A stretch of 64,000 nt of DNA from Paenibacillus tyrphae (GTDB lineage Bacteria; Bacillota; Bacilli; Paenibacillales; NBRC-103111), in the NCBI RefSeq assembly GCF_027925525.1, contig NZ_BSDJ01000009.1, positions 62,001 through 126,000 on the forward strand. Reading direction: 5' to 3'. Each line of letters starts with the position of its first letter. The first letter of the stretch is position 1. Shown here in pieces: positions 36,057 through 46,270 of this stretch. Position numbers and translations under genes: made by a program. The notes under the pieces were generated by a model that saw only the letters and a program-made list of their open reading frames with translations, was not told the origin of the DNA and did no database searches.

Positions 36057-37337
36057 TTACATCAAATATCTCACATACACGTATACATTTGCAACAGCGA
36101 TTGAAAGCAGCATGAGCGGAAAGGCGATCACGAAAAATTTCATGAACGAAATCGGATGCCCTTCCTTTGCCGCCATACCGGCTACGATCAGATTCGCGCT
36201 CGCGCCGATCAGCGAACCGTTCCCCCCGAGACAAGCCCCGAGCGCAAGACTCCACCAAAGCGGCTCCAGGTTGCTGACTCCCATCGTGCCCATTTCCTGA
36301 ATCATCGGAATCATCGTCGCCACGAACGGGATGTTATCCAAAAACGCCGAGGCGATGCCGCTGAGCCAGAGGATCAGAACCGCCGATTTCGTCACATCGC
36401 CGCCCGTTACCCCGACCGCGTAGTTTGCCAACGCGGCGATCACGCCGGTTTCCACCAAGCCCGAGACCAGCACGAACAATCCGACGAAGAAAAAGATCGT
36501 CGTCCACTCGACCCGCTGAAACGCCTCTTCCAGAAAGTGCTCGCCGGTCAACAGCAGAAGCAGGAATGCGCCGGCGAGCGCCACGGTCGCCGATTCCAAA
36601 TGGACGATCTGGTGAACGAAGAAACCGATCAGGGTCAGCCCAAGTACCAAAAGACATTTTTTCAACAGCACCGGATCGCGGATTTCCGCTTTTTCATTCA
36701 TTTTCATCAGTCCTAGCCGCAGCTCTTCCGTCGTGCGAATCTGTTTGCGGTAAAACAGCACGAAGAAAGGTACGGTGATCGCGAGGATGATCGCCGCAAT
36801 CGGCGCCAAATTGTTGATGAAGGCCATAAACGTCAATTCTTTCACCGCGCTGCCGATCATGATGTTCGGCGGATCGCCAATCAGTGTCGCCGTGCCGCCG
36901 ATATTGCAGGCGAGAATTTGCGACATCAGAAAAGGAACCGGATTTACTCGCAGCTGCCGCGTAATGCTGAAGGTTACCGGCACCATCAGCAGCACGGTCG
37001 TCACATTATCGAGAAACGCCGAGCCGATCGCCGTGACGAGCGAGAGCACGACCATGATGCGGACCGGGTGACCGCCCGCCTTTTTGGCCGACCAGACTGC
37101 AATATATTTGAACAATCCCGTTTCCGCGGTAATGCCGACAATAATCATCATGCCAACCAACAGGCCAAGCGTGTTGAAATCGATATGATGAAGCGCCGTT
37201 TCCTGATTGACGATCCCCAGCACGACCATCAAAATGCCGCCGATCATGGCAACGATTGTCCGGTGAATTTTTTCCGAAACGATAAAACCGTAGGCTACCG
37301 CAAACAATCCGATAGCGATAAGAGCTTGTTGATCCAT
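36057..37337 (-). CDS. ArsB/NhaD-type ion transporter
   Basis: The roughly 426-residue protein of the ion-transporter superfamily has about eleven membrane helices in two similar halves. Each half has a re-entrant-type signature: 'GSAFLDNVTTVLLMVPVT' near residue 105 and 'ASAFLDNIPFVATMIPMI' near 335. Also present are 'CNIGGTATLIGDPPNIMIGS' and 'GACLGGNGSLIGASANLI'. This pattern fits transporters of the ArsB/NhaD/YbiR group, which move anions or exchange Na+ for H+; the ion is not deducible. The ATG at 37337 is chosen over a longer frame because it begins the first helix and has GGAGAGAGGG upstream. Confidence 0.88.
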   Translation of the reverse strand: MDQQALIAIGLFAVAYGFIVSEKIHRTIVAMIGGILMVVLGIVNQETALHHIDFNTLGLLVGMMIIVGITAETGLFKYIAVWSAKKAGGHPVRIMVVLSLVTAIGSAFLDNVTTVLLMVPVTFSITRQLRVNPVPFLMSQILACNIGGTATLIGDPPNIMIGSAVKELTFMAFINNLAPIAAIILAITVPFFVLFYRKQIRTTEELRLGLMKMNEKAEIRDPVLLKKCLLVLGLTLIGFFVHQIVHLESATVALAGAFLLLLLTGEHFLEEAFQRVEWTTIFFFVGLFVLVSGLVETGVIAALANYAVGVTGGDVTKSAVLILWLSGIASAFLDNIPFVATMIPMIQEMGTMGVSNLEPLWWSLALGACLGGNGSLIGASANLIVAGMAAKEGHPISFMKFFVIAFPLMLLSIAVANVYVYVRYLM

Positions 37338-37403
37338 AATGAAACCCTCTCTCCGATGCAATTTATTGATGCCGTCAGCCCGCGCCGCTCTTCCGCATAA
37401 CCC

Positions 37404-37556
37404 TAAAAAAAGCAAAAAGAAGCCCTTGGTGACAGGCTCCTCCGAAAAATCAACGCGATTATGTACTTGTCTTGTGCAACCAGCAGGCTCCAGTCAACGG
37501 CCGGATATCGAAGACACGCCCTCCCCTGCCGCTGCCAACTTATATATACGCACAAG
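37404..37556 (-). promoter_or_regulatory. Structured leader with terminator upstream of the ArsB/NhaD-type gene, riboswitch-like
   Basis: On the minus strand CTTGTGC (37556-37550) pairs with GCACAAG (37477-37471), closing a 72-base domain. Inside, CGGCAGG (37531-37525) pairs with CCTGCTG (37487-37481). A terminator follows: 8-bp stem 37442-37435 with 37424-37417, then T-rich sequence. GGAGCCTG occurs both in the inner stem region (37491-37484) and in the terminator 5' arm (37440-37433), so the same upstream bases could pair with either. It matches no riboswitch class that I know. Confidence 0.6.
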
Positions 37557-37602
37557 GAAGTCGCTTGGTTTCGCCCGATAAAAAATTTTTTCTAAAAAAT
37601 AA

Positions 37603-38673
37603 TCACGTCGTCTTCCGATGAATGTAATACATAAACACATGCTGCAGAATCACCTTCATGACCGCAAAAAACGGAACTGCCAGGATGAGCCCCGTTACCC
37701 CTGCAATCTCACCGCCCACAAGCAGCGCGAAAATGATCACAAGCGGATGCATATTGAGCGAACGGCCGACCACTTGAGGCGAGATTACATTTCCTTCGAG
37801 GATTTGACATGCCGTGTTGATAAGTCCGACAAACAGCACCATTTTCCAGGAAACCGTGGACGCCACAATCAGCGCCGGCGCCGCCCCGAGAAACGGACCG
37901 AGATAAGGGATAATGTTGAACACCGCAACGACGCTGGCCAACAGCAGCGCATAAGGCATGCCGATCAGCCAATACCCAATGTAGGCGAGCAGCCCGACGA
38001 TCATGCATACGGTAAACTGGCCGCGGATATAGTTGCCTAGCGCCATATCGATATCCATCAGCATGGACACGATTTCTTTGCGGTGCGTTTTCGGCACGAT
38101 CGCCAGCGTCGATTTTTCGATCAGTTGAAAATCTTTCAGGATATAGAAGGCGACAAACGGAATAATGAAGAGAAGAAAGACCGTATTGATAGTGCTGCCG
38201 ATACCGTGAATGTATTCCGCAATCGCGAGCGAGATTCCGTTCTCCAGCTTGGAAAGCGACTGCTGAATGCCCATCCGTACGCTGTCCGGGAGAAAGCTGA
38301 GTCCGTTTAAGCCGTTTACAACGCTTTGCGCCTTAAAGGCGACATCCGGCATCTTATCGTTCAATTCCGCGAGCTGCCGCACGAACATTGGAATGAGGTT
38401 CATGAGCACGACGGTCGCCGAAGTAATGAAAACCGCATAAATGAGCAGCACGGCCATCGTTCGCGGCACTTTGCGGGCGCCGAGCAGCGTCACCACCGGA
38501 TTCAGCACGTAAGAAATGATCAGCGCGATCGCGAACGGCGTCAAAATTTTTTTCAAAAAATCATATAAACCCGCAAGCATCGGACGGAGCTGCAGCAGCA
38601 TGTACAAAATGATCAAACCGAGCAGCGTATAGATCATGCCGACGAGCAGCCGTTGTTTCGGGAACCGGTCCAT
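37603..38673 (-). CDS. AI-2E family transporter (YrrI-like)
   Basis: The 356-residue protein has about eight membrane helices in the family layout, with a long soluble stretch between helices 3 and 4. The typical C-terminal helix pair contains 'FNIIPYLGPFLGAAPAL' (about residue 250) and 'LVGGEIAGVTGLILAVPFFAV'. Members export small molecules or exchange sodium for protons; the substrate here is unknown. AAAGGGGGG precedes the ATG. B. subtilis yrrI has the same position upstream of alaS. Confidence 0.9.
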   Translation of the reverse strand: MDRFPKQRLLVGMIYTLLGLIILYMLLQLRPMLAGLYDFLKKILTPFAIALIISYVLNPVVTLLGARKVPRTMAVLLIYAVFITSATVVLMNLIPMFVRQLAELNDKMPDVAFKAQSVVNGLNGLSFLPDSVRMGIQQSLSKLENGISLAIAEYIHGIGSTINTVFLLFIIPFVAFYILKDFQLIEKSTLAIVPKTHRKEIVSMLMDIDMALGNYIRGQFTVCMIVGLLAYIGYWLIGMPYALLLASVVAVFNIIPYLGPFLGAAPALIVASTVSWKMVLFVGLINTACQILEGNVISPQVVGRSLNMHPLVIIFALLVGGEIAGVTGLILAVPFFAVMKVILQHVFMYYIHRKTT

Positions 38674-38762
38674 AGCGCCCCCCTTTACCTCGATCTGACT
38701 TCTGACGAAGAGTTTGCCTTTTTACAGTATATGTACAAGTCCGCGCTCTTAACCCAGCGAAC

Positions 38763-38813
38763 AAAAAAACCGCTTCCCGAGACGCCTGTTCAAAGCGTCC
38801 GGGAAAGCGGTTT
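38763..38813 (-). terminator. Terminator of the yrrD-zinc ribbon transcript
   Basis: Long complementary arms at 38767-38785 and 38795-38813 (outer part AAACCGCTT with AAGCGGTTT) are followed on the minus strand by seven T residues. Confidence 0.9.
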
Positions 38814-38832
38814 GACTATACGATGGTGCTCG

Positions 38833-39030
38833 TCAGTTGGCATGAAGCTCGGGCATTTCCTCTTCAAAAAACAAATCGTCGAGCGAGCTGAGCGTACCGT
38901 CTTCCTCTACTTGGAATACGGACATTTTTTCCCCGTTCACCGTCAGTTCGATAAAACAGCCCCAGCAGTAAAACTGATGGGAGCCGATCTTGCCAATATC
39001 CTTGGAATTGCAATTTGGACAACGTAACAT
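38833..39030 (-). CDS. Small zinc-ribbon protein, 65 residues
   Basis: The protein begins 'MLRCPNCNSKDIGKIG' and continues 'QFYCWGCFIEL', giving two CxxC knuckles that would bind one zinc. The rest is acidic and ends 'SLDDLFFEEEMPEL'. AGGGTGAT stands six bases before this ATG. A longer frame would run into the yrrD-like gene, so it is rejected. It starts ten bases after the yrrD stop. Function unknown. Confidence 0.8.
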   Translation of the reverse strand: MLRCPNCNSKDIGKIGSHQFYCWGCFIELTVNGEKMSVFQVEEDGTLSSLDDLFFEEEMPELHAN

Positions 39031-39040
39031 CGGTATCACC

Positions 39041-39562
39041 CTATTCTTCTTTTGGTCCGAAGATTTCTTGAAGCGCTTCGCTGGCGTGAACGGGAACAAT
39101 TAAGGCGTCGTCGCCGACCTTGACCGCATCCGGCATCGGCAGCCATCTGCGCCCTTCCGTTAGATCCGAGATGAAACCTTCGGTCAATTCGTAACCTATT
39201 ACCTTTATGCCCCTATCCGCTTCCAAATAAACGTCCTCAATCACCCCGAGCTGCTGCCCGTTGACGGTAATGACCGGGAGTCCCTTCAGCTTGCGTTCGC
39301 CAAACAGCAGCGCCCTGCAAGCGGAGCTTGGATTCAGCGGGCGGACGGCTTGTTCTGCGGCAATCGTAACAGCGTCGTCGCCCATCGCTATCACGTCTTT
39401 TCGCTCAATACACGTGGCTTCGGAAAACCAATGCCCCGCTTCGAGCAGCACGGACTCGACCTCCCAGCCTTCGTTCAGCAACAGGTCTTTGGCGCTGCCC
39501 ACTTGTTTTCCTGTCTCTACGCAAATGACCGGCAATCCGATAACATCGCGCGCTTTTTTCAA
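39041..39562 (-). CDS. yrrD: PRC-barrel domain protein (YrrD-like)
   Basis: The 173-residue protein carries two PRC-barrel units, 'VIGLPVICVETGKQVGSAKDLLL' at the N-terminus and 'LKGLPVITVNGQQLGVIEDVYLE' near residue 95. PRC barrels mediate RNA or protein contacts, as in RimM. The start is a TTG with GGGAGAG seven bases upstream. It lies downstream of the desulfurase gene. In B. subtilis trmU, yrrB and recD2 stand between them; here they do not. Confidence 0.87.
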   Translation of the reverse strand: MKKARDVIGLPVICVETGKQVGSAKDLLLNEGWEVESVLLEAGHWFSEATCIERKDVIAMGDDAVTIAAEQAVRPLNPSSACRALLFGERKLKGLPVITVNGQQLGVIEDVYLEADRGIKVIGYELTEGFISDLTEGRRWLPMPDAVKVGDDALIVPVHASEALQEIFGPKEE

Positions 39563-39598
39563 CGAGCTTCTCTCCCAGCCGGCAAATCGGAATTTGCC

Positions 39599-40750
39599 CT
39601 ATCCTTTAGTACGTAATCGGCTGACAATGGTTTCAATGGCCATGGCGGCAGCAGCAAGTTGCCCGGAGTCGTTGCCCGGTCCGAAGCTGAATCGGATGGC
39701 CGACTGCGTCACCTCATCCGGCAGCTTCATCGCCTTAAGCACATGAGAGATTTCCAAGGAGCCGGACGTACAAGCCGAGCCGCTTGAAGCCATCACTCCC
39801 GCAAGATCCAGATTCATCAGCATCGTCTCGGTGGAAATGCCGGGGAAGCTGACATTCAAAATATGCGGAAGCTTCTCTGTAGGATGACCGTTGACAACAA
39901 ACTGCCAGGGGGCCAGACGCCGTTCTAATCCGGTGACCATTTCTTGACGTAGTTTTTCCATCTTTTGTTGCACTTCATACCTATTTCGGTCAAAAATTTC
40001 TACGGCTTTTGCAAAGCCTGCGATGCCTGCCGTATTTTCCGTCGCCGGACGGCGTTTCCGTTCTTGAGCGCCGCCGTAGAGCAGCGGTGTGACGCGAATG
40101 TTCTTGGCTATATATAACGCGCCGACCCCTTTGGGACCGTTCAGTTTATGCGCGGAAAAACTCATCAAATCTACCGGCAGCTCACGAAGATTGATAGGCA
40201 CGTGAGCCAACGCTTGAACGGCGTCGACATGAAAACAAATGCCGCGCTCCCTGGCAAGACGCCCGATCGCTTCGACCGGCTGGAGCGTACCGACTTCATT
40301 ATTGCCGTACATGACGCTGATCAGGATCGTATCCGGCCGAATGGCCTCTTCCACATCGTTCGGCGAAACTTGGCCGAATCGGTCCACAGGTACATAAGTC
40401 ACTTCGTATCCAAGCTGTTCCAATCGCTCGCAAGCATGAAGAACGGCATGATGTTCGATCTGTGTCGTTATGATATGCCGGCCGCGTTCCCGGTACGCCT
40501 CAGCCGCACCGAACAACGCCATATTGTCGCTTTCCGTTCCGCTCCCTGTGAAAACGAGCTCGGACGGCGCGCAGCCGACAAAAGCGGAGATCCGGTCCCG
40601 GGCGGCGCTAAGCGCCATTCTGGCTTCCCGACCGGCTTGATGCGTGCTTGAGGGGTTCCCGTACGCCCCGGTCCAATATGGAAGCATTGCTTCCACGACT
40701 TCGGGAAGTACGGGCGTTGTGGCGGCGTGATCTAAATAAATGAGCTTCAA
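39599..40750 (-). CDS. Cysteine desulfurase (YrvO-type)
   Basis: The PLP enzyme mobilises sulfur from cysteine, and YrvO-type enzymes supply MnmA for tRNA thiolation. It begins 'LKLIYLDHAATTP'. The PLP-binding lysine is in 'FSAHKLNGPKG' (near residue 200). The sulfur-carrying cysteine is in 'ASSGSACTSGS' near residue 325. I prefer the TTG at 40750, giving the usual 'KLIYLDHAATTP' start; the frame opens 12 bases earlier at GTG-GTG, which looks more like a ribosome-binding site. It lies 38 bases after cymR. Confidence 0.93.
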   Translation of the reverse strand: MKLIYLDHAATTPVLPEVVEAMLPYWTGAYGNPSSTHQAGREARMALSAARDRISAFVGCAPSELVFTGSGTESDNMALFGAAEAYRERGRHIITTQIEHHAVLHACERLEQLGYEVTYVPVDRFGQVSPNDVEEAIRPDTILISVMYGNNEVGTLQPVEAIGRLARERGICFHVDAVQALAHVPINLRELPVDLMSFSAHKLNGPKGVGALYIAKNIRVTPLLYGGAQERKRRPATENTAGIAGFAKAVEIFDRNRYEVQQKMEKLRQEMVTGLERRLAPWQFVVNGHPTEKLPHILNVSFPGISTETMLMNLDLAGVMASSGSACTSGSLEISHVLKAMKLPDEVTQSAIRFSFGPGNDSGQLAAAAMAIETIVSRLRTKG

Positions 40751-40788
40751 AGCTTTCACCACATCTGTTAGGAGGATTTCAAAGCGGT

Positions 40789-41211
40789 CTAAATGTAAAA
40801 CATGTAGCTGTCATTCTGATTTCCTTCGTCTTTGTAAGAAATCAAATCGTGCAGCGTCGTCGAATCAAGCACCTGCGCAATTCCGTCGCGGATCCGAATC
40901 CAGAGCTGACGCTTGGCCGGATCGTCTTCCTCGGTGAAGTCGACCGGGCTGATCGGACCTTCCAGCACCCGAATCACATCGCCGGAGGAAATGTCTTCGG
41001 GCGATTTGGACAAAATATATCCGCCGTATGCGCCGCGGATGCTTTTTACGAGACCTGCGTTACGCAGCGGAGCAACCAATTGCTCCAGGTAATGCTCGGA
41101 AAGCTGATGCTTTTCTGCGATGCTTTTCAGTGAGGTGGGGCCTTCTCCGAACTTCGTCGCGAGCTCCATCATGATCGTGAGTCCGTAGCGGCCTTTGGTG
41201 GAAATCTTCAA
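40789..41211 (-). CDS. cymR: Rrf2-family regulator CymR, cysteine metabolism repressor
   Basis: The 140-residue winged-helix protein starts 'KISTKGRYGLTIMMELA', with the recognition region 'IAEKHQLSEHYLEQLVAPLRNAGLVKSIRGAYGGY'. It lacks the three cluster-binding cysteines of IscR, as CymR does. In Bacillus, CymR with cysteine synthase CysK represses sulfur genes. The start is TTG with GAGGTG upstream. It forms an operon with the desulfurase and is divergent from mnmA. Confidence 0.92.
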   Translation of the reverse strand: MKISTKGRYGLTIMMELATKFGEGPTSLKSIAEKHQLSEHYLEQLVAPLRNAGLVKSIRGAYGGYILSKSPEDISSGDVIRVLEGPISPVDFTEEDDPAKRQLWIRIRDGIAQVLDSTTLHDLISYKDEGNQNDSYMFYI

Positions 41212-41333
41212 CTTGTAGCACCTCGTTTACATTTCATACATTTTTGTATCGTTTCTATGGTAACATAAAACCTTGTAATTTGGGAGAAAAACCGTGGCAT
41301 ATTCATGAAAAATTTTATTCTTTCTTGATTTGA

Positions 41334-42476
<1,143 letters not shown>

Positions 42477-42494
42477 AGCTGATCAGTAAAAAAA

Positions 42495-42534
42495 GGGAAG
42501 CTTTTCGGTGTAAACCGGGGAGCTTCCTCTTTTT
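42495..42534 (+). terminator. Terminator of mnmA
   Basis: A long stem (about 42495-42510 with 42513-42528, GGGAAGCTT with GAGCTTCC at its base) is followed by T residues to 42534. Its tail reaches the end of the convergent lipoprotein gene. Confidence 0.85.
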
Positions 42535-43831
42535 AGCGACTTTGATTTTTTAAGGCTTGATCCAATTTGAATTGTCCGATTTTATTCAACTCCATCAGCA
42601 CGTTGTCAAGTTCAAGCTCTCCTTCGATCACTCCGGTCATAGATTGTTGGACTTGCTCATAAAACTCGGTTGAAAATTCATAGGGGACGGAAGGCGTATA
42701 AGCGTCTTGGGGGTATAGTTTATAGAATGCTTCCATGTTATTATCCTTCTTTTGCATGCTGTCGATATAAGCTGGAAGACTGCCGTTGGAACCTGCCCGG
42801 CTATTCAGCTTCGCAAACTTCTCGCTATGGATATACTCCAGCAGCTGCCAGGCTCCGTCTATGTTTTTGGAGCCGGAATAAATTCCGAACAAGTTATTGG
42901 GAGTAAGGGACGTGCTCCGGTCGGGTGCAGCGGGATTCACTGGCTCCGTAGCGATTCCCCATTCGAAATCAACGTTTGAAAGATACTCCAATTCATACGA
43001 GTACTCTACCGTCATGGCCGCTCGCCCTTGTATGAACGGATTTTCAATCAGCAGGTTTCCCTTTTGCATGTCACCCGGTTGGTTGATGTAAACCGTGCCT
43101 TCCTTTGTTCTTGAAATAACCATATCCATAATACGTCTCCAGCTTGGAGCATTGATCATGATTTTCTCTCCGGCTGTATCCGTCGAACTTAAGCCTTCGG
43201 TTTCTGCGATATTTTGAACAAGCCGGAAAGGATGGCTGATGTTATGGTAGTAACCATATGCGCTTCCGTTATTGCGCTCTGCTTTTGCAAACCGTGCAGC
43301 CAGTTGAAACACTTCCTCCCAGCTCATATGATCCGTTGGATAACGTATCCCGAATTGATCGAATAACGTCTTGTTATAAAACAAGGCTTTGGATTGAAAG
43401 GTCGGTGATAGGCCGTACAATCGTCCCCCGCCTTTATTTCTTAGGTAAGCGGTCATATTTTTGTTCATCCGTTCCAGGTTGACGTCTTTTGATTTTTTTA
43501 GAAGTGGCTCCAGATCGACAAGCATTCCGTCCTCAACAAAGCTTTGAAGATCAAAGTTGAAGATGAGATCGGGCTGTTCTTTCTTTACAAGCTCCCGATA
43601 CCCTTCCATGGAAAAACCTTTCTTGTAGTAATCATCCAATGAGACGACTTCGATCTCGACATGAGGGTTTTGAGCAGTAAACAGCTTACCGTAAATCTCA
43701 TAGAAACTTTGTTTATCGTAGTAAAATACCTTTAGCTTCGTTGCTTTGTCTTCGGGCTTCATGCCGGAACAGCCGGCTGTGAGACAAATCAAGCAAAGAA
43801 GCAGTTTCAATCGTATTTTCAGTTGATTCAT
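42533..43831 (-). CDS. Orphan ABC-type extracellular solute-binding lipoprotein
   Basis: The 432-residue protein has a lipoprotein signal ending 'LTAGCSG' and a family 1 binding-protein fold: 'VFYYDKQSFYEIYGKLFTAQ', 'FQSKALFYNKTLFDQFGIRYP', 'MSWEEVFQLA', and 'NNLFGIYSGSKNIDGAWQLLEYI'. The ATG at 43831 begins the signal peptide. No permease or ATPase gene is nearby, so it may work with transporters elsewhere or as a sensor. By eye its codons look more AT-rich than those of its neighbours, which could indicate recent transfer; I have not measured this. Confidence 0.82.
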   Translation of the reverse strand: MNQLKIRLKLLLCLICLTAGCSGMKPEDKATKLKVFYYDKQSFYEIYGKLFTAQNPHVEIEVVSLDDYYKKGFSMEGYRELVKKEQPDLIFNFDLQSFVEDGMLVDLEPLLKKSKDVNLERMNKNMTAYLRNKGGGRLYGLSPTFQSKALFYNKTLFDQFGIRYPTDHMSWEEVFQLAARFAKAERNNGSAYGYYHNISHPFRLVQNIAETEGLSSTDTAGEKIMINAPSWRRIMDMVISRTKEGTVYINQPGDMQKGNLLIENPFIQGRAAMTVEYSYELEYLSNVDFEWGIATEPVNPAAPDRSTSLTPNNLFGIYSGSKNIDGAWQLLEYIHSEKFAKLNSRAGSNGSLPAYIDSMQKKDNNMEAFYKLYPQDAYTPSVPYEFSTEFYEQVQQSMTGVIEGELELDNVLMELNKIGQFKLDQALKNQSR

Positions 43832-43913
43832 TTTTTCGCGGCTCCCCATTTTATAATCAGTTGCTTCGCTCGATTCATCCTTCCAAATTTGGATATACGT
43901 ACCTATAGTAACA

Positions 43914-43944
43914 TAAAAAGCCCGCTGAGATGGCTCAGCAGGCT
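43914..43944 (-). terminator. Terminator of the MFS operon
   Basis: On the minus strand AGCCTGCTGAG pairs with CTCAGCGGGCT (one G-U-type position, four-base loop) and is followed by five T residues. It lies 23 bases after the MFS stop. Confidence 0.85.
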
Positions 43945-43966
43945 ATTCTATACTACATAATGGGTT

Positions 43967-45520
43967 TTACAACTGCGATGCCGCGTGTTCGGAGGATACT
44001 TCCCGCTGTTCGGGGGAAATGTGGATTTTTTCCCGGCTCATCCATAATACGCACAATATCGTAAGCGCAGCAGGGATCAAAGCCCACAAGAACGTGTGCG
44101 AAATCGACGTCGACAACGATGCCGTAATTTTGTCGAGAATCGGCTCGGGAATCGCGCTGCGGGTTGCCGGCGACAACAGGTCGCGCGGATCTTTCAGATT
44201 TATCCCCTGCGGCGCTCCTGCACCACCGAATGCGCCTGCCAACGACGATTCCAAATCGTTCCGCTGAATGATTCCGTACACGGTAATGCCGATCGTCATT
44301 CCGAGCGAGCGTACAAATGACATCGTTGAGCTGGCCGAGCCACGCTGTTTCGCCTCGAAGCCGTGAATCGCCGACATGCCGAGCACAGAGAAGGATGCGC
44401 CCGTACCGAGGCCGACCAGGATCATGAACAACATTACCAAATACCGCGGCGTATCCGGCGTCAGCGTGGCCAGCAGCAGGATGGATACCGTGAATAGGAT
44501 GGAAAAAATAATCATCGTCCCGCGGTAAGACATTTTGCCGGAGCCGGCCAGAAAACCGCCCAACTGCGCAGTCACGACCGTCCCCAGCATCATCGGAAGC
44601 AGGATAAGGCCCGAATTGGTGGCGCTGCCGCCGAACACGCCTTGGACGTAGATCGGAATATAGACCGTCGCCACGATAAACGCCGCGCCGTAGAACAGGC
44701 CAACCAGATTGCTGGAAGCAAACAGACGGTTGTGAAACATCGCAAAGGAAATGATCGGCTCTCGAGCCCGGGTTTCCACATACAGAAACGCGCCAAACAA
44801 CACGACGAATCCGGCAAACAGACCGATGATCGTTCCCGATGTCCAAGGGTAGGTGCCGCCGCCTAATTCCAGCGCAAACATGAGACATACGATCGCGCCG
44901 ACCAACGTGACCGCTCCCCACCAGTCAATCCGCTGTTTGGCATACACCGGCGACTCCCGGTAACACACGGCAATAAAGAACAGGGCAAGCAGTCCGATGG
45001 GCACATTGACGTAAAATACCCATTTCCACCCGATATAATCGGTAATATAGGCGCCCAGCAGCGGTCCGAAGATGCTGGACAGTCCGAATACCGCGCCGAA
45101 CAATCCCGACATTTTGCCCCGCTTCTCTGGCGGAAACACATCAAAAATGATCGTGAACGCAATCGGCATCAGCGCGCCGCCTCCGATACCCTGAATGGCG
45201 CGGTATATGCTGAGCTCCGTAATACTGCTTGCCGTGCCGCACAAGATAGAGCCAAGCAAAAATACGATTAAGCCGAACACAAAAAACCGTTTCCGTCCGT
45301 ACATATCGGACAGCTTGCCGAAGATCGGCATCCCCGCCATCTCGGCCACCATGTAAGCCGATGTCACCCAGACGAATTTATCCAGCCCGCCGAGTTCGGC
45401 CACGATCGTCCCCATTGCCGTCGCTACGATCGTGTTGTCCATTGCCGCCATCAATATGCCAAGCAAGAGACCGGCGACGACAAAGCCAAGACGGCTCCCG
45501 TTAGATTTGCCGATACTCAT
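43967..45520 (-). CDS. MFS drug/solute exporter, DHA2 (EmrB/QacA) family
   Basis: The 517-residue protein has about 14 predicted membrane helices. Family motifs are clear: 'MDNTIVATAMGTIVAELGG' in helix 1, motif A 'GKLSDMYGRKRFFV', motif B 'YRAIQGIGGGALMPI', and motif C 'GAVFGLSSIFGPLLGAYI'. Such proteins expel drugs or other amphiphiles using the proton gradient. Its start overlaps the end of the bactofilin gene by 20 bases, so the two genes are translationally linked. Confidence 0.93.
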   Translation of the reverse strand: MSIGKSNGSRLGFVVAGLLLGILMAAMDNTIVATAMGTIVAELGGLDKFVWVTSAYMVAEMAGMPIFGKLSDMYGRKRFFVFGLIVFLLGSILCGTASSITELSIYRAIQGIGGGALMPIAFTIIFDVFPPEKRGKMSGLFGAVFGLSSIFGPLLGAYITDYIGWKWVFYVNVPIGLLALFFIAVCYRESPVYAKQRIDWWGAVTLVGAIVCLMFALELGGGTYPWTSGTIIGLFAGFVVLFGAFLYVETRAREPIISFAMFHNRLFASSNLVGLFYGAAFIVATVYIPIYVQGVFGGSATNSGLILLPMMLGTVVTAQLGGFLAGSGKMSYRGTMIIFSILFTVSILLLATLTPDTPRYLVMLFMILVGLGTGASFSVLGMSAIHGFEAKQRGSASSTMSFVRSLGMTIGITVYGIIQRNDLESSLAGAFGGAGAPQGINLKDPRDLLSPATRSAIPEPILDKITASLSTSISHTFLWALIPAALTILCVLWMSREKIHISPEQREVSSEHAASQL

Positions 45521-46223
45521 GGATTTTTGCTCCCTTGAACGGGTTCAAGCTTTCCTTGTACTCGACCAGATCGATTTCACAGCCCGGGCCGATCGTAATC
45601 CGGCTGCCGCGGACGACCTTGGCCGTCGTATTCTCCAAATAAATTTCGTCCCCTTCGATCGTTTCAGCATCGAGCTTCGCGTCGAGCATCGGTAGCAACG
45701 ACTTGAGAAGCGACTTGAAGCCTTTTTTGCGTACCGTGATCACTTCGCCGCCAATTTCCTGCGCAGAGCTGGCACCGTATAGCGAAATATCGATAACACC
45801 CGCATTCAATAATCCGTCGATCCGGAACGCTCCCTTAGCATTGAACGTTTCCGCCTCGCAGTCACCGGTAACAGTCAAATCCCCTTCCAGATCGATCCGG
45901 TCGCCGTTCATGTTCCCCTGAACCCGCGCGCTGCCCTGGCATTTAAAATCCAAGTACGACACGTTTCCTTCCAGCTTGACGTCCCCGTAAACCTTAATGT
46001 CCTCGCTCTCGACACTTCCGTTCATCGACGACATACCGTTCACTTGAATGAACCTGGCTTTTACTTGGCCGGAGATTTCGCTGACTCCGTTCGTCTTGAA
46101 TTGCAAGCAATCGATATCGCCATAAACTTTGCCTTCGCCGTTAATTTTCACGTCCCGGTAGCTTCCGCCCGAGGAAGAGCCGCTGCCGGAAATAACGAGA
46201 TCGCGGCGGTTATTGCTGTCCAT
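45501..46223 (-). CDS. Polymer-forming cytoskeletal (bactofilin-like) protein, YhbE/YhbF type
   Basis: The 240-residue protein has a Ser/Gly-rich N-terminus and a right-handed beta-helix made of short repeats such as 'GEGKVYGDIDCLQFKTNG', 'GSVESEDIKVYGDVKLEG' and 'NGDRIDLEGDLTVTGDCEAE'. Bactofilins self-assemble into filaments or sheets at membranes. The ATG at 46223 has GGAGGG six bases upstream. It lies between the MerR-like YhbD gene and the MFS gene, matching the yhbD-yhbE-yhbF arrangement of B. subtilis, where it is also of unknown function. Confidence 0.88.
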   Translation of the reverse strand: MDSNNRRDLVISGSGSSSGGSYRDVKINGEGKVYGDIDCLQFKTNGVSEISGQVKARFIQVNGMSSMNGSVESEDIKVYGDVKLEGNVSYLDFKCQGSARVQGNMNGDRIDLEGDLTVTGDCEAETFNAKGAFRIDGLLNAGVIDISLYGASSAQEIGGEVITVRKKGFKSLLKSLLPMLDAKLDAETIEGDEIYLENTTAKVVRGSRITIGPGCEIDLVEYKESLNPFKGAKIHEYRQI

Positions 46224-46270
46224 AGTTATCCCTCCGTACGTGCTGCATTTTATATTTTTTGTAAAACGCC

